A stretch of DNA of 64,000 nucleotides from Terriglobales bacterium (GTDB lineage Bacteria; Acidobacteriota; Terriglobia; Terriglobales; Acidobacteriaceae): contig JAICSO010000006.1 of assembly GCA_025936825.1 (NCBI GenBank), forward strand, positions 1 through 64,000. The letters run 5' to 3'. The position numbers were made by a program, and so were the translations under genes. Position 1 is the stretch's first letter; each line of letters opens with the position of its first letter. A model generated the notes under the pieces. The model had not been told where the DNA came from. It saw only the letters and a program-made list of their open reading frames with translations, and did not search any database. Shown piece by piece: positions 8,954-18,069 of the stretch.

Positions 8954-11209
8954 ATGGCCTCGTCTACTCGCAATCTCAATCGTCCGACGGTCAAGGTGTT
9001 CGTTGCCACCACCGTCCTCCTCAGTTTCATTTCCTTCTGGCGCGCAGCAGCGATCGTGCTGTCAGACCTTGGATCCTCCGCTTACTACGTCGGCGGCGAC
9101 GCGGAGAAGGTAATTGGCAAGAGCGCGCCCTGGTTCATTCTCGCGGTCATGTTGTTCGCGAACTGTGTGCGCGCGCTTTACGTTGAGTCAACCAGCATGT
9201 TTGTGCGCGGCGGCGTGTACCGCGTGGTGCGGCGCGCCATGGGCGGAACGCTGGCCAAGTTTTCGGTGTCAGCGCTGCTCTTTGACTACGTTCTAACCGG
9301 GCCTCTGAGCTCGGTTGTGGCTGGGCAGTATCTGGTTGGTTTTCTGCACGATATCGCGATTTACCTCCACCATCCATTAAACAATTTTCCGGACAATGCA
9401 TTTGCGGCTGCTTTCGGCGCCGCGGTGGCGATGTTCTTCTGGTGGAAGAACATTCAGGGTATTCACGAGTCGAGTTCCACGGCCGTCCGGATCATGGCCG
9501 TGACCACGGTGATGGTCGTGATTCTGATCGTCTGGTGCACGATCACGCTGTTTCATGCTCCGTTCCAGATTCCGCCCAATCCTTTGAAGTTCGGTATCAG
9601 CTTGGATCATGAGTCCCTCGGCTGGCTCACGGCGCTGAAAAATACGTGGCTGACTCACTCCACGCTGTTCATTCTCCTGCTCGGATTCGGGCACTCGGTG
9701 CTGGCGATGAGCGGCGAGGAGACCCTGGCACAGGTGAACCGTGAGATTGCGCACCCGAAGTTGCTGAACTTGAAGAAGGCTGCGGTGGTCATTGGAATCT
9801 ATGCCCTGCTGTTCACGGCGCTGACGTCGTTCTTCGCGGTCATGATCATTCCGGATTCGGTTCGGCACGAATTTTTCGGCAATCTGATCGGCGGCATCGC
9901 AATGCACCTGTGGGGACCGCTCTGGGCACGATTGATCTTCCACGGATTCGTGGTTCTCGTCGGCGTCCTCATTCTCTCCGGAGCCCACAACACGTCTATC
10001 GTGGGTGCGAATGGCGTTCTCAATCGTGTTGCGGAGGATGGCGTGCTGGCCGATACGTTCCAGAAGCCGCACAAGCGTTTCGGAACCAGCTATCGAATTA
10101 TCAACCTCGTCGTAGGGCTGCAACTGCTCACGATTCTCCTCACGCGCGGGAACGTGTTCACGTTGGCAGGACTCTATGCTTTCGGCGTCATCTGGAGTTT
10201 TGCCATGATGGCGCTAGCCATCCTGGTGCTGCGGTACACCGAACCGGAAAAGCGCGAGTGGAAGGTGCCCGGCAATATTCCGCTCGGCAACGGCCGCGAG
10301 CTGCCAGTGGGCATCATCCTGATTGCCACGGTTTTATTCCTTACAGCTCTTGTGAACTTCTTCACCAAGTACGAAGCCACCGTGGGTGGAATTTCGTTCA
10401 GTCTGGTATTTTTTGCGATCTTTACCTACTCCGAGCGCCGGGCGGCTAGATTGCGAGCGGGAAAGCCTGAGGGTCTCGATCAGTTTCGCGTGTATGGCAA
10501 CGAGGAACCGGCTACCGACACATTGGGGGTTCGGCCAGGAAACATTGTGGTTGCGGTGCGTGATCCGAAGAACCTGTATTACTTGCGCGATGTGTTGCGC
10601 CGTACAGATACTACCCAGCAGGATGTCGTCGTCATGACGGCGCGTTTATATCATCGCGAACACTCCTTCAGCGGCAACCCGGTTTTTGAGGCTAACCAAG
10701 TTTTTGACCACTACGAACAGGAGTTGTTCACGGCAGCGGTAGCGGCAGCGGAGAAAGAGGGTAAACCCACTTCCCTGCTGGTTGTGCCCGCCAGCGATGT
10801 GTTCGATGCCATCGTGGCAACAGCACAGCGCCTGGAATCCAGCAGGATTGTGTGTGGACTTTCCAACAAGCTCACTCCTGATGAGCAGGCCAAGTTGACG
10901 GGCGACGCCTGGGAGCGTCTGCCGGAACCCAGACCGCGGCTGATCATGGAAATTCGTCTACCCGGCGGGATTGCGCGTGAATACTCGCTTGGTCCACACC
11001 TTCCGCGGCTTCGGACGCAGGACCTGGACCTACTCCATCACATATGGCTCGAGGTCACGTCGGACCCGAAATTTGCAGGTGCTCATCACTACCATGTGGT
11101 CGCGGTCGCTCTTGAAGAACTGGAGCGCGAACTGAATAGCTCCAGTCGCAACGAGGTGCTCGATCGCCTCTGGCAGGAAATCCAGAAGCGCTCGGACGAC
11201 AGCGCCTGA
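8954..11209 (+). CDS. APC-superfamily amino acid permease with C-terminal UspA-like domain (copy 1)
   Basis: A 751-residue inner-membrane protein. Residues about 15-500 contain roughly 12 hydrophobic segments typical of APC permeases, including SGEETLAQVNREI in the middle and the conserved GANGVLNRVAEDGVL. The last 230 or so residues are soluble and look like a universal-stress-protein-type alpha/beta domain (QQDVVVMTAR, EGKPTSLLVVPASD, RIVCGLSNKLTPDEQ). It probably takes up an amino acid or related solute by ion symport; the substrate cannot be predicted. A paralogue of nearly the same length follows on the same strand after 250 bp. There is no strong Shine-Dalgarno before ATG 8954. Confidence 0.85.
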   Translation: MASSTRNLNRPTVKVFVATTVLLSFISFWRAAAIVLSDLGSSAYYVGGDAEKVIGKSAPWFILAVMLFANCVRALYVESTSMFVRGGVYRVVRRAMGGTLAKFSVSALLFDYVLTGPLSSVVAGQYLVGFLHDIAIYLHHPLNNFPDNAFAAAFGAAVAMFFWWKNIQGIHESSSTAVRIMAVTTVMVVILIVWCTITLFHAPFQIPPNPLKFGISLDHESLGWLTALKNTWLTHSTLFILLLGFGHSVLAMSGEETLAQVNREIAHPKLLNLKKAAVVIGIYALLFTALTSFFAVMIIPDSVRHEFFGNLIGGIAMHLWGPLWARLIFHGFVVLVGVLILSGAHNTSIVGANGVLNRVAEDGVLADTFQKPHKRFGTSYRIINLVVGLQLLTILLTRGNVFTLAGLYAFGVIWSFAMMALAILVLRYTEPEKREWKVPGNIPLGNGRELPVGIILIATVLFLTALVNFFTKYEATVGGISFSLVFFAIFTYSERRAARLRAGKPEGLDQFRVYGNEEPATDTLGVRPGNIVVAVRDPKNLYYLRDVLRRTDTTQQDVVVMTARLYHREHSFSGNPVFEANQVFDHYEQELFTAAVAAAEKEGKPTSLLVVPASDVFDAIVATAQRLESSRIVCGLSNKLTPDEQAKLTGDAWERLPEPRPRLIMEIRLPGGIAREYSLGPHLPRLRTQDLDLLHHIWLEVTSDPKFAGAHHYHVVAVALEELERELNSSSRNEVLDRLWQEIQKRSDDSA

Positions 11210-11459
11210 GTAGTGTCGTTCCCGTCAACCACTAGTTTGTTACCTTGCCGGTGAAGTTCCAAGCCCGTAGAATCAGAACATACGTCGAGTCGCGCACCAG
11301 CGCGAGCGGGGGACCCGCACCGGAAGCAATTCCGACGGGGCGTATCTATCAAACCGGCCCAACCGGCGATAGTAGGACACCTTTCAGTCCGAGCCCGACA
11401 GCTAACCTCGCAGACGTCGAAAGGAGTGTTTCCGCAACTTTTTCGCGGAACCTAATCTG
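11210..11459. other. Intergenic spacer between tandem permeases
   Basis: I see no gene and no clear repeat. A GAAAGGAG string lies near 11418, but it is 35 bp from the second permease start and overlaps an in-frame GTG (11427) at zero spacing, so it does not convincingly move that start. Confidence 0.4.
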
Positions 11460-13712
11460 ATGGCCACTTCGCAGATCCCTCAACCTCGTACCGGACAACG
11501 TGTGCTGGTTGCCTCCAGCGCCATGCTTGCTTTCATTTCGTTCTGGCGAGTCGCAGCTATTGTGCTCAACGACATGGGTTCATCGGCATTTTATGCCGGT
11601 GGCATCTCTGAGCACTTTATCGGCAAGACAGCGCCGTGGTTCATCCTGGCGATCATGCTGATCGCCGGCACTGTGGCCGCGCTCTATATCGAAAGCTGCG
11701 GCATGTTCGTCCGCGGTGGTGTGTACCGCGTTGTGAAGGAAGCAATGGGGTCGGGGCTGGCCAAGTTTTCAGTTTCCGCGCTGATGTTCGATTACATCCT
11801 CACCGGCCCCATCAGCGGAGTTTCGGCGGGTTTGTATTTGGCCGGACTTCTGAATGAATTCTTTCCCTACGTGCACTTGCACGTTCACCTGCCCGAGAAC
11901 GCAACGGCAGCGATTTTCGCGATCGCGTGCACCCTCTATTTCTGGTGGGAGAACGTCAAAGGAATTCACGAGTCCAGCGAAAAAGCGATGAAGATCATGG
12001 AGATCACCACTGTCATGGTCGTGATCATGATCTTGTGGTGCGTCTATACCCTGATGATTCGCGGTGGTCACCTACCGCCGCTGCCCAGCGCTCATACCAT
12101 CACCTATTATCACGGCGAGCACGGCGGCGCGCTTGGATGGCTGCGCCATTCGTGGCTGCCCACGATTGGGTTGTTTGGGATCTTGATCGGGCTTGGGCAT
12201 TCGGTGCTCGCGATGTCGGGCGAGGAAACTATGGCGCAGGTTTACCGGGAAATCGAACACCCAAAGCTCCCGAATCTGAAGAAATCGGCGCTCATAATTT
12301 TCTTGTACAGCCTGGTTTTTACCGCCGGGGTGTCGTTTTTCGCGGTGATGATCATTCCCGACTCAGCCCGCACCCAGTTCCAGGACAACCTCATCGGCGG
12401 GCTCGCAATGAACCTAGTGGGGCCATTTGCCCTGAAGCTCGCGTTTCATGCTTTTGTTGTCGTGGTAGGCGTCTTGATGCTGGCGGGAGCGGTGAACACC
12501 GCAATCGTCGGTTCAAATGGCGTGCTAAATCGCGTTTCCGAAGACGGAATCCTTCCCGAGTGGTTCCGAAAGCCACACAAAAAATACGGCACGTCGTATC
12601 GAATTCTGAACATGGTCGTCGCCCTGCAACTGATCACCATTATTCTCAGTCGCGGCGACATCTTCGTCCTCGGCGAAGCTTACGCATTCGGCGTAATGTG
12701 GAGCTTCTCCATGAAGGGCCTGGCGGTGTTGGTGCTGCGATACAAAGAGCCGGGTAAGCGCGAATATCGAGTGCCGCTCAACTTCCATATCGGCAAAACG
12801 GAAATTCCGTTTGGATTGGTGTTGATCACGCTGACCTTGATTGCGCTGTGTGCGATCAACCTGTTCACGAAGGAAGTGGCAACGATTTCCGGCCTGGCGT
12901 TCACTGTCGTTTTCTTCGCCGTATTCGAAATTTCGGAACATATCACACGCAAACAGGCGAACGCTCATGCAGAACTTGATCAGTTCAACATCGACCCGGG
13001 CGAGGACCTCACGCCCCGAGCGCTCGGAGTTCGTCCCGGAAGCATTCTGGTGATGGTGCGGAATTACAACACTTTGTACAACCTCTCCTCAACACTCGAC
13101 CGTGTCGATCCGCGGAAACAGGATGTCGTGGCGCTGCATCTTCGGTTCTTAGGGCGAGCGTCGGGCGGCGAATACGAACTCGAGCCGCAACAGCTATTCA
13201 GCACTGAGGAACAAACGCTGTTTACTCGTGCACTTGGACTCGCAGAAAAAAAGGGCAAGACCATTCACTTGGCGGTCGCCGGCGCGACTGAAAAATGGGA
13301 AGCGATCTTGAAGTCGGCGCAGAGCCTGCAGTCGGCGGTCGTGGTGCTAGGCGCCTCGCCGACTAATCCGCTGACGGAAGAGGCGCGACAGGCGGGGCTT
13401 GCATGGGAGCGGCTGGCGGATCCGAAACCGCAGCTTACGCTGGTTGTGTATTTCCCCGGTGGACAGGAGCATGTCTTCTACCTCGGGCCGCATGCGCCGC
13501 ACCTGACGCCCAAGGAAATCGACTTACTGCACGGCATTTGGCTTCAGCTGAGCAATGACGTGGCGCCGGCCGAACTTCACCATCATGACGTCATTCACTT
13601 CGCCCTCGACGAACTCAAGGGAGAACTCAACGACTCGGAACGCGAGCAAGTGATTGAACGATTGCGCCAGCATTTGAATGACATCAACGCCCGCCGCACA
13701 GCGCAGAACTGA
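11460..13712 (+). CDS. APC-superfamily amino acid permease with C-terminal UspA-like domain (copy 2)
   Basis: A 750-residue paralogue of the preceding gene, colinear throughout. It shares the opening segment (AFISFWRVAAIVLNDMGSSA), the MFVRGGVYRVV loop, SGEETMAQVYREIEHPKLP and the GSNGVLNRVSEDGIL region, then the soluble UspA-like tail (KQDVVALHLRFLGRA, AVVVLGASPTNPLT). It is most likely a second inner-membrane amino acid symporter that arose by tandem duplication. The two copies differ mainly in the periplasmic loops and the tail, which may reflect different substrates or regulation. It is convergent with the Nramp-like gene, whose stop lies only 13 bp away. Confidence 0.85.
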   Translation: MATSQIPQPRTGQRVLVASSAMLAFISFWRVAAIVLNDMGSSAFYAGGISEHFIGKTAPWFILAIMLIAGTVAALYIESCGMFVRGGVYRVVKEAMGSGLAKFSVSALMFDYILTGPISGVSAGLYLAGLLNEFFPYVHLHVHLPENATAAIFAIACTLYFWWENVKGIHESSEKAMKIMEITTVMVVIMILWCVYTLMIRGGHLPPLPSAHTITYYHGEHGGALGWLRHSWLPTIGLFGILIGLGHSVLAMSGEETMAQVYREIEHPKLPNLKKSALIIFLYSLVFTAGVSFFAVMIIPDSARTQFQDNLIGGLAMNLVGPFALKLAFHAFVVVVGVLMLAGAVNTAIVGSNGVLNRVSEDGILPEWFRKPHKKYGTSYRILNMVVALQLITIILSRGDIFVLGEAYAFGVMWSFSMKGLAVLVLRYKEPGKREYRVPLNFHIGKTEIPFGLVLITLTLIALCAINLFTKEVATISGLAFTVVFFAVFEISEHITRKQANAHAELDQFNIDPGEDLTPRALGVRPGSILVMVRNYNTLYNLSSTLDRVDPRKQDVVALHLRFLGRASGGEYELEPQQLFSTEEQTLFTRALGLAEKKGKTIHLAVAGATEKWEAILKSAQSLQSAVVVLGASPTNPLTEEARQAGLAWERLADPKPQLTLVVYFPGGQEHVFYLGPHAPHLTPKEIDLLHGIWLQLSNDVAPAELHHHDVIHFALDELKGELNDSEREQVIERLRQHLNDINARRTAQN

Positions 13713-13725
13713 AAAGCCTGACGGG

Positions 13726-14961
13726 CTATGGCTGCCCGGAGTGGGTGAGAACCATTAACGGGAGAGCTGCAGCCGCGGCGAGAGTGATCAGAACCAGGAA
13801 TACCCAGCCGACCGCGCTGTCGGCCTTGCTGTTCACGTGCGCGCCCATAATCTTCTTGTCCTCGGCGACGCGCACAATGGGGTAATACGTGAAGGGCATC
13901 ACCACCATGCCGAAGATGACGGAGAGGTTGATGAGTGTGAGCGGCCGGATTCCTGTGAGCGAGATGACCATCCCCAGGACGAGCATTCCCGTCCACGCGA
14001 GCGTATAAGCCGGCGCTGATTTTGCGGGCATGTCCTTTCCCCATTGCAGATTGAAAAACTGACAGATGTTGTAGGCGCCGGAAAGCGCGGTCTCGAGGGC
14101 TGCACCGCTAACGCAGGCCAGTGATCCCAAGAGAGCGATGATCAGTGCTCGTTGCGCAAATGGGAATACCTCCGCCATGAGGCTGGTGCTAAGGATTTCC
14201 GGGAAAATGCCATGCGGCCGAAAAACGATCGCGCCCAGGACGAGCAGGGCTGCAGTCAGTAATGCGCCGAGTGTTGCTCCAAGGCTCGCGACGAAAAAGT
14301 TTTCCGCAAGATCTTTCGTTTTCCAATCCTCTTCGATGGCGCCAGACGAATAGAAATGGACTTCGTAAACCATCAACACGGCGCTGAATACTCCGACGGC
14401 GAAGTAGCCGTACAACAAAGCCCCGTGGAGATCGTGGCGAGGCAAAGTAGGCAGTAGACCATGCGCGACCGTTGCCCAGTGCGGATGCAACATCACGGCA
14501 GATACCACGGAAACGATCATCAGCAAACCGGCAAGGCCGAACGTCCGCTCAATCCAGCGAAACTTAAACGAGTGCACAATCAGGCCAAGCGCAAGAGTTG
14601 CGGCAACGAGCAATAGCTTCTCATTCCATCCGCTCACCAGGTTCAAAAGGATAGCGACCCCGGCCAATTCCGCAGCGCATGTGATCAGGTCGAGGAGGTT
14701 TGAGGCAATCAAAGTAGCGAGCCCGGCCTTGAAACCCAGTTGCGTGCGAACGACAGAAAATACAGGCTCGCGCGCAACCACCGCAATGCGACCGCACATT
14801 TCCATGTAGACGATGATGGCTGCCGTCCCTAGAACAATCGCCCAGAGCAGCGCGTATCCGAAGAGTGCGCCGGCTTGCAGGGTGAAGACAATCTGGCCAA
14901 GGTCGATGAATCCTCCCAAGGCAGTCATGATTCCGAGCGTGATGCCCAGGATCTTTGTCAT
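13726..14961 (-). CDS. Nramp-like divalent-metal transporter family protein
   Basis: A 411-residue membrane protein with about 11 hydrophobic segments. The first (GGFIDLGQIVFT) aligns with Nramp TM1 and retains the Asp; MEMCGRIAVVARE matches the QEMAARLGVVT stretch. The sixth segment, which in MntH carries the metal-binding MPH, reads MVYEVHFYSSGA here, so metal coordination would differ. The family moves Mn(II), Fe(II) or, in diverged branches, Mg(II) with protons; substrate is unassigned. Its ATG overlaps the stop of the upstream lipoprotein gene by 4 bp, so translation is probably coupled. Confidence 0.75.
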   Translation of the reverse strand: MTKILGITLGIMTALGGFIDLGQIVFTLQAGALFGYALLWAIVLGTAAIIVYMEMCGRIAVVAREPVFSVVRTQLGFKAGLATLIASNLLDLITCAAELAGVAILLNLVSGWNEKLLLVAATLALGLIVHSFKFRWIERTFGLAGLLMIVSVVSAVMLHPHWATVAHGLLPTLPRHDLHGALLYGYFAVGVFSAVLMVYEVHFYSSGAIEEDWKTKDLAENFFVASLGATLGALLTAALLVLGAIVFRPHGIFPEILSTSLMAEVFPFAQRALIIALLGSLACVSGAALETALSGAYNICQFFNLQWGKDMPAKSAPAYTLAWTGMLVLGMVISLTGIRPLTLINLSVIFGMVVMPFTYYPIVRVAEDKKIMGAHVNSKADSAVGWVFLVLITLAAAAALPLMVLTHSGQP

Positions 14962-15383
14962 AAGGAAGCGCTGGCTTGCTTAAGCTGGCGCTGGATCTCC
15001 AGGATCGTTCTCTCGCGATCTTGCAGGGCCGGAGGCTTGCCCAGCGAATTCGGGATTTCCAGAACTTCGCGCCGCAATGATTCCAGACTGTCGTTGCACG
15101 TGCGCACTGCCGCAGGAGCGGCTGGTGCTTCGGCCATCTGTTTGAGTTCGGACTCGGACTGCTGGATGAGTTCCGACAACTGTTTCGCGTGTCCGGCCGC
15201 GTAGTTCACCGTCGCTTGACCATTGCGGACGAAGTTGACGAACAGGTCCGCTTCCGACGCCAGGGACATAGCCGATCGAAACTGCGAGCGAAGTGATTCA
15301 ATGTCGGTCAATTTGGATTGTCCGCAACTAGCCAGGGCCATTAAGACCAGCAGCACCACGCCAAGTTTGCCGAAGCTGCGCAC
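14958..15383 (-). CDS. Small lipoprotein, coupled to the Nramp-like gene
   Basis: A 141-residue protein with a lipoprotein signal (hydrophobic VLLVLMALASC, lipobox Cys about 20). The rest is largely helical, with Leu/Glu/Gln heptad-like spacing that may form a coiled coil. I recognise no family. The stop codon overlaps the start of the downstream Nramp-like transporter by 4 bp, so the two are surely co-transcribed. It might be a periplasmic accessory or envelope sensor for that transporter, which is inference from context only. Confidence 0.7.
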   Translation of the reverse strand: MRSFGKLGVVLLVLMALASCGQSKLTDIESLRSQFRSAMSLASEADLFVNFVRNGQATVNYAAGHAKQLSELIQQSESELKQMAEAPAAPAAVRTCNDSLESLRREVLEIPNSLGKPPALQDRERTILEIQRQLKQASASL

Positions 15384-15517
15384 ACGTCAGAGATGCTGGC
15401 AAAGGTTTGCTGTTTGCTTGCGTCGAGTCGAAAAAGGCCAACATCGGCCGCTAGTTTGTGAGCGGGGAACCGTGCCGATTGCAATTGAGCCGGCGAACAT
15501 GTTCTTCTAAGTCCCGC

Positions 15518-16747
15518 ATGGTGCAAGCAGATTCGCAGGTGGAAACGCCGGGACCGCGACATTGGCATGCGGTTACTGCGGCTTTTCTGGGCTGGACCCT
15601 CGATGCCTTCGACTTCTTCGTCCTGGTCTTCCTCGTAGATACGCTAGCTACGCAGTTTCATGTCAGCAAGCCACGCATTGTTTTCACAATCACGATGACT
15701 CTCGCCATGCGGCCGGTGGGAGCAATCGTCTTCGGCCTGCTCGCAGATCGGTATGGCCGACGCCGGCCGCTGATGGCGAATGTCATTTTCTTTTCCATAG
15801 TCGAACTGCTCTGCGGATTCGCACCGAACTACACGGTGTTCCTGGTTCTGCGCACGATTTATGGGATCGGAATGGGAGGCGAGTGGGGCGTCGGCGCATC
15901 GCTCGCGATGGAAGCGGCTCCGGGACGCTGGCGAGGGATTCTCTCCGGCATCTTGCAGAGCGGATATTCGATCGGCTACTTGCTCGCGGCTGTGGCTGCG
16001 CGATTTATCGAGCCTGCGTGGGGTTGGCGCGCCATGTTTTGGGCGGGCGGTGTCCCTGCCCTGCTCGCACTTTACATCCGCTGGACCGTTCCTGAATCAG
16101 AAGCGTGGAAGCAGCACCGCGCACCAACAACAGCAGCAATACTCGCGGTCGTCCGTCGTCATTGGCGGTCAGCGTTGTATCTCGTACTGATGATGACGCT
16201 GATGATGTTCCTGTCGCACGGCACGCAGGATCTGTATCCCGATTTCCTGAAGTCCACGCATCGAGCGTCGCAGAAGACGGTCTCGTACATGGCAATCCTC
16301 TACAACATCGGCGCGGTCGTCGGCTCGATCGTTTTCGGCCATTACTCGGAAATATCCGGGCGGCGCAGGAGCATGATCGCGGCGCTCGTGCTCTCGCTGC
16401 TTATTATCCCGGCATGGACCTTTGCCGGGCCGCTTGTAATCATCGCGGTCGGAGCATTCATCATGCAGGTTGGGGTACAAGGCGCGTGGGGGGTGATTCC
16501 CGCACACTTGAACGAGCTTTCGCCAGATGAGACACGCGGGTTATTGCCAGGATTAGCGTATCAATTGGGAATATTGCTCGCGGCGCCAGTGAACAATATC
16601 GAATATTTTCTGCGCACAAAGTTCGGATATTCGTGGGCACTGGCGGGATTTGAAGCAGTGAACATTGTTCTGCTCATGACGGTGCTGATGCTTGGCTCCG
16701 AACGCAAGGGACGATCTTTCGTCGGCGCGACAAACATTCGAGCTTGA
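15518..16747 (+). CDS. MFS transporter, SHS-like (carboxylate:H+ symporter) family
   Basis: A 409-residue inner-membrane carrier with 12 hydrophobic segments. TM1 reads GWTLDAFDFFVLVFL, and the TM2-3 loop carries the MFS motif as LADRYGRRRPL; RTIYGIGMGGEWGVGASLAMEA is characteristic of sialate, lactate and other organic-acid carriers of this branch. I chose ATG 15518. A GTG 20 codons upstream would add a polar stretch that does not resemble homologues. Neither start has a strong ribosome-binding site. It probably imports a monocarboxylate or related organic acid. It is convergent with the propeller gene at 16820, with a hairpin between them. Confidence 0.85.
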   Translation: MVQADSQVETPGPRHWHAVTAAFLGWTLDAFDFFVLVFLVDTLATQFHVSKPRIVFTITMTLAMRPVGAIVFGLLADRYGRRRPLMANVIFFSIVELLCGFAPNYTVFLVLRTIYGIGMGGEWGVGASLAMEAAPGRWRGILSGILQSGYSIGYLLAAVAARFIEPAWGWRAMFWAGGVPALLALYIRWTVPESEAWKQHRAPTTAAILAVVRRHWRSALYLVLMMTLMMFLSHGTQDLYPDFLKSTHRASQKTVSYMAILYNIGAVVGSIVFGHYSEISGRRRSMIAALVLSLLIIPAWTFAGPLVIIAVGAFIMQVGVQGAWGVIPAHLNELSPDETRGLLPGLAYQLGILLAAPVNNIEYFLRTKFGYSWALAGFEAVNIVLLMTVLMLGSERKGRSFVGATNIRA

Positions 16748-16760
16748 GAATTTTCTGTGA

Positions 16761-16792
16761 GATCAGGGCAGGCTTTCGCACCTGCCCCGATC
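16761..16792. terminator. Hairpin between convergent genes, possible bidirectional terminator
   Basis: Arms GATCAGGGCAGG and CCTGCCCCGATC pair at 11 of 12 positions around an 8-base loop. It is centrally placed between the stops of the MFS and propeller genes. There is no long T tract on either side, so function as an intrinsic terminator is only likely. Confidence 0.5.
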
Positions 16793-16819
16793 CCCTCAAC
16801 ATCTCAACTTTCGAGTCAG

Positions 16820-17917
16820 TTATTGAGCAGCAATTCCTTGAATACCGACGTTTACTGAAACCGTTCCGAGCGATGTCAGATTGCCGCCGTTAACGCCGAA
16901 GATAAGGACCTTCCCCTGCGCCGACTCATCGACGTAGAGAAACCGACCGTCGTCTGATAGCGCCGAATCAATGGGAGCTCCACCAGGATTCGCCGCGATC
17001 GCATCCAGCAACGTCACGGTGCCATTCACATCAATGGCAAAAGAAGACAGCGTGCCGCTCCCAGTATTGGACACCAACGCAAACTTGCCGTCGCGTGGCA
17101 CCGAAATCCAGCAGGTCGCGGCTTGCGTGTCGGAAACCGCGCCGCTGATGGTATTGAGCGCGTCGGCTCCCACAAGTTGGTAGGAAGACATCGATCCGGC
17201 AGCCTCGCTGACCAGCGCGGTCTCATTGTGACCAAAGCGAATGCCGAAGGGTTGTGCACCGGCTGAGACCTGGGGCACCGGAGTGCCGGCAATCCCATTT
17301 GCCGCAACCGGGAAAATTAAAATCTGATTGGTTGCTGAAACCGCAACCAGTAGCTCGCTGCCATCAGGAGCAAAGCGCACGTCATTCCCGGCCATCCCCT
17401 CCGGAAGAGGCACGGTTGCAATCCAGTGCAGCACACCGTTCACGTCGAGACGAAAGCCCGTCACATTTGGCGCCTTGCCTTTAGAATTCAGGACGTAAAC
17501 AAGATCACCTGAAATTGCAATGCTATTGGGGAAGTCTCCGCCTGACCGCGTCTTGCTCAGCCAGACCAGGCGCTCCTGGTTCACGCCCAGAACCGATACC
17601 TCGTTGCTTCCGGCATTCGCGGCGAGCAGGAAATGCCCGTCCCCAGTCAAGACCAAGGAATCCTGCGAGCCGAGAGGATCGGCTCCATTCGGGCCTGTGC
17701 CTTTGCCACCGTTTGCGACTTCCCGCAACCAAACAAGCGAGCCATCATTCATGCGTGAATATTGGATTACCGAGTTCTGAGGATTCTTGTTGCTCATGAC
17801 GTAAACGAACTTGTCACCGTGCGAATCAGCTCGCAGTTTCGGGGACTGAAGGGCTACAAACAGCGCGAGTGCGAGAAATGGGAGAGCAATATTCTGGGCG
17901 AAGAGGTGGACCCGCAT
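16820..17917 (-). CDS. Secreted lactonase-family (YncE/Pgl-like) beta-propeller protein
   Basis: A 365-residue exported protein with a signal peptide (residues about 1-30, ending KLRADS). Propeller blades repeat about every 45 residues: KFVYVMSNKNPQNSVIQYSR, SLVLTGDGHFLLAANAGSNE, DVRFAPDGSELLVAVSATNQ, DGKFALVSNTGSGTLSSF and ALSDDGRFLYVDESAQGKV. This matches the seven-bladed 6-phosphogluconolactonase-like family, most secreted members of which have no proven lactonase activity. A GGAAAGGAA purine tract lies just upstream of the ATG. It is probably a periplasmic or surface propeller of unknown ligand. Confidence 0.75.
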   Translation of the reverse strand: MRVHLFAQNIALPFLALALFVALQSPKLRADSHGDKFVYVMSNKNPQNSVIQYSRMNDGSLVWLREVANGGKGTGPNGADPLGSQDSLVLTGDGHFLLAANAGSNEVSVLGVNQERLVWLSKTRSGGDFPNSIAISGDLVYVLNSKGKAPNVTGFRLDVNGVLHWIATVPLPEGMAGNDVRFAPDGSELLVAVSATNQILIFPVAANGIAGTPVPQVSAGAQPFGIRFGHNETALVSEAAGSMSSYQLVGADALNTISGAVSDTQAATCWISVPRDGKFALVSNTGSGTLSSFAIDVNGTVTLLDAIAANPGGAPIDSALSDDGRFLYVDESAQGKVLIFGVNGGNLTSLGTVSVNVGIQGIAAQ

Positions 17918-17953
17918 GAAATTTCCTTTCCTGAAAAGCTGGGGTAAAGCTGC

Positions 17954-17989
17954 AAGGGGGATGTCGCGTCTGTCAAAGCAATCCCCCTT
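17954..17989. promoter_or_regulatory. Inverted repeat in divergent intergenic region
   Basis: Nine-bp perfect arms AAGGGGGAT and ATCCCCCTT separated by 18 bp, between the divergent propeller gene (starting at 17917) and the outer-membrane protein gene (starting near 18070). It could be an operator or an mRNA hairpin; no regulator can be assigned. Confidence 0.35.
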
Positions 17990-18069
17990 TCAGCCATAAA
18001 TTTATTTGTCAAAAGTTTTTGACGCGGATTGCACACAACGCTTGTGAACGTATTCCGCATCGCACGAAC

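Noticed and set aside
9377-10123. 248-codon minus-strand open frame inside the first permease
   Set aside because: Highly charged, repetitive Glu/Arg/His composition typical of the antisense shadow of membrane-protein codons; the plus-strand gene is a clear APC permease.
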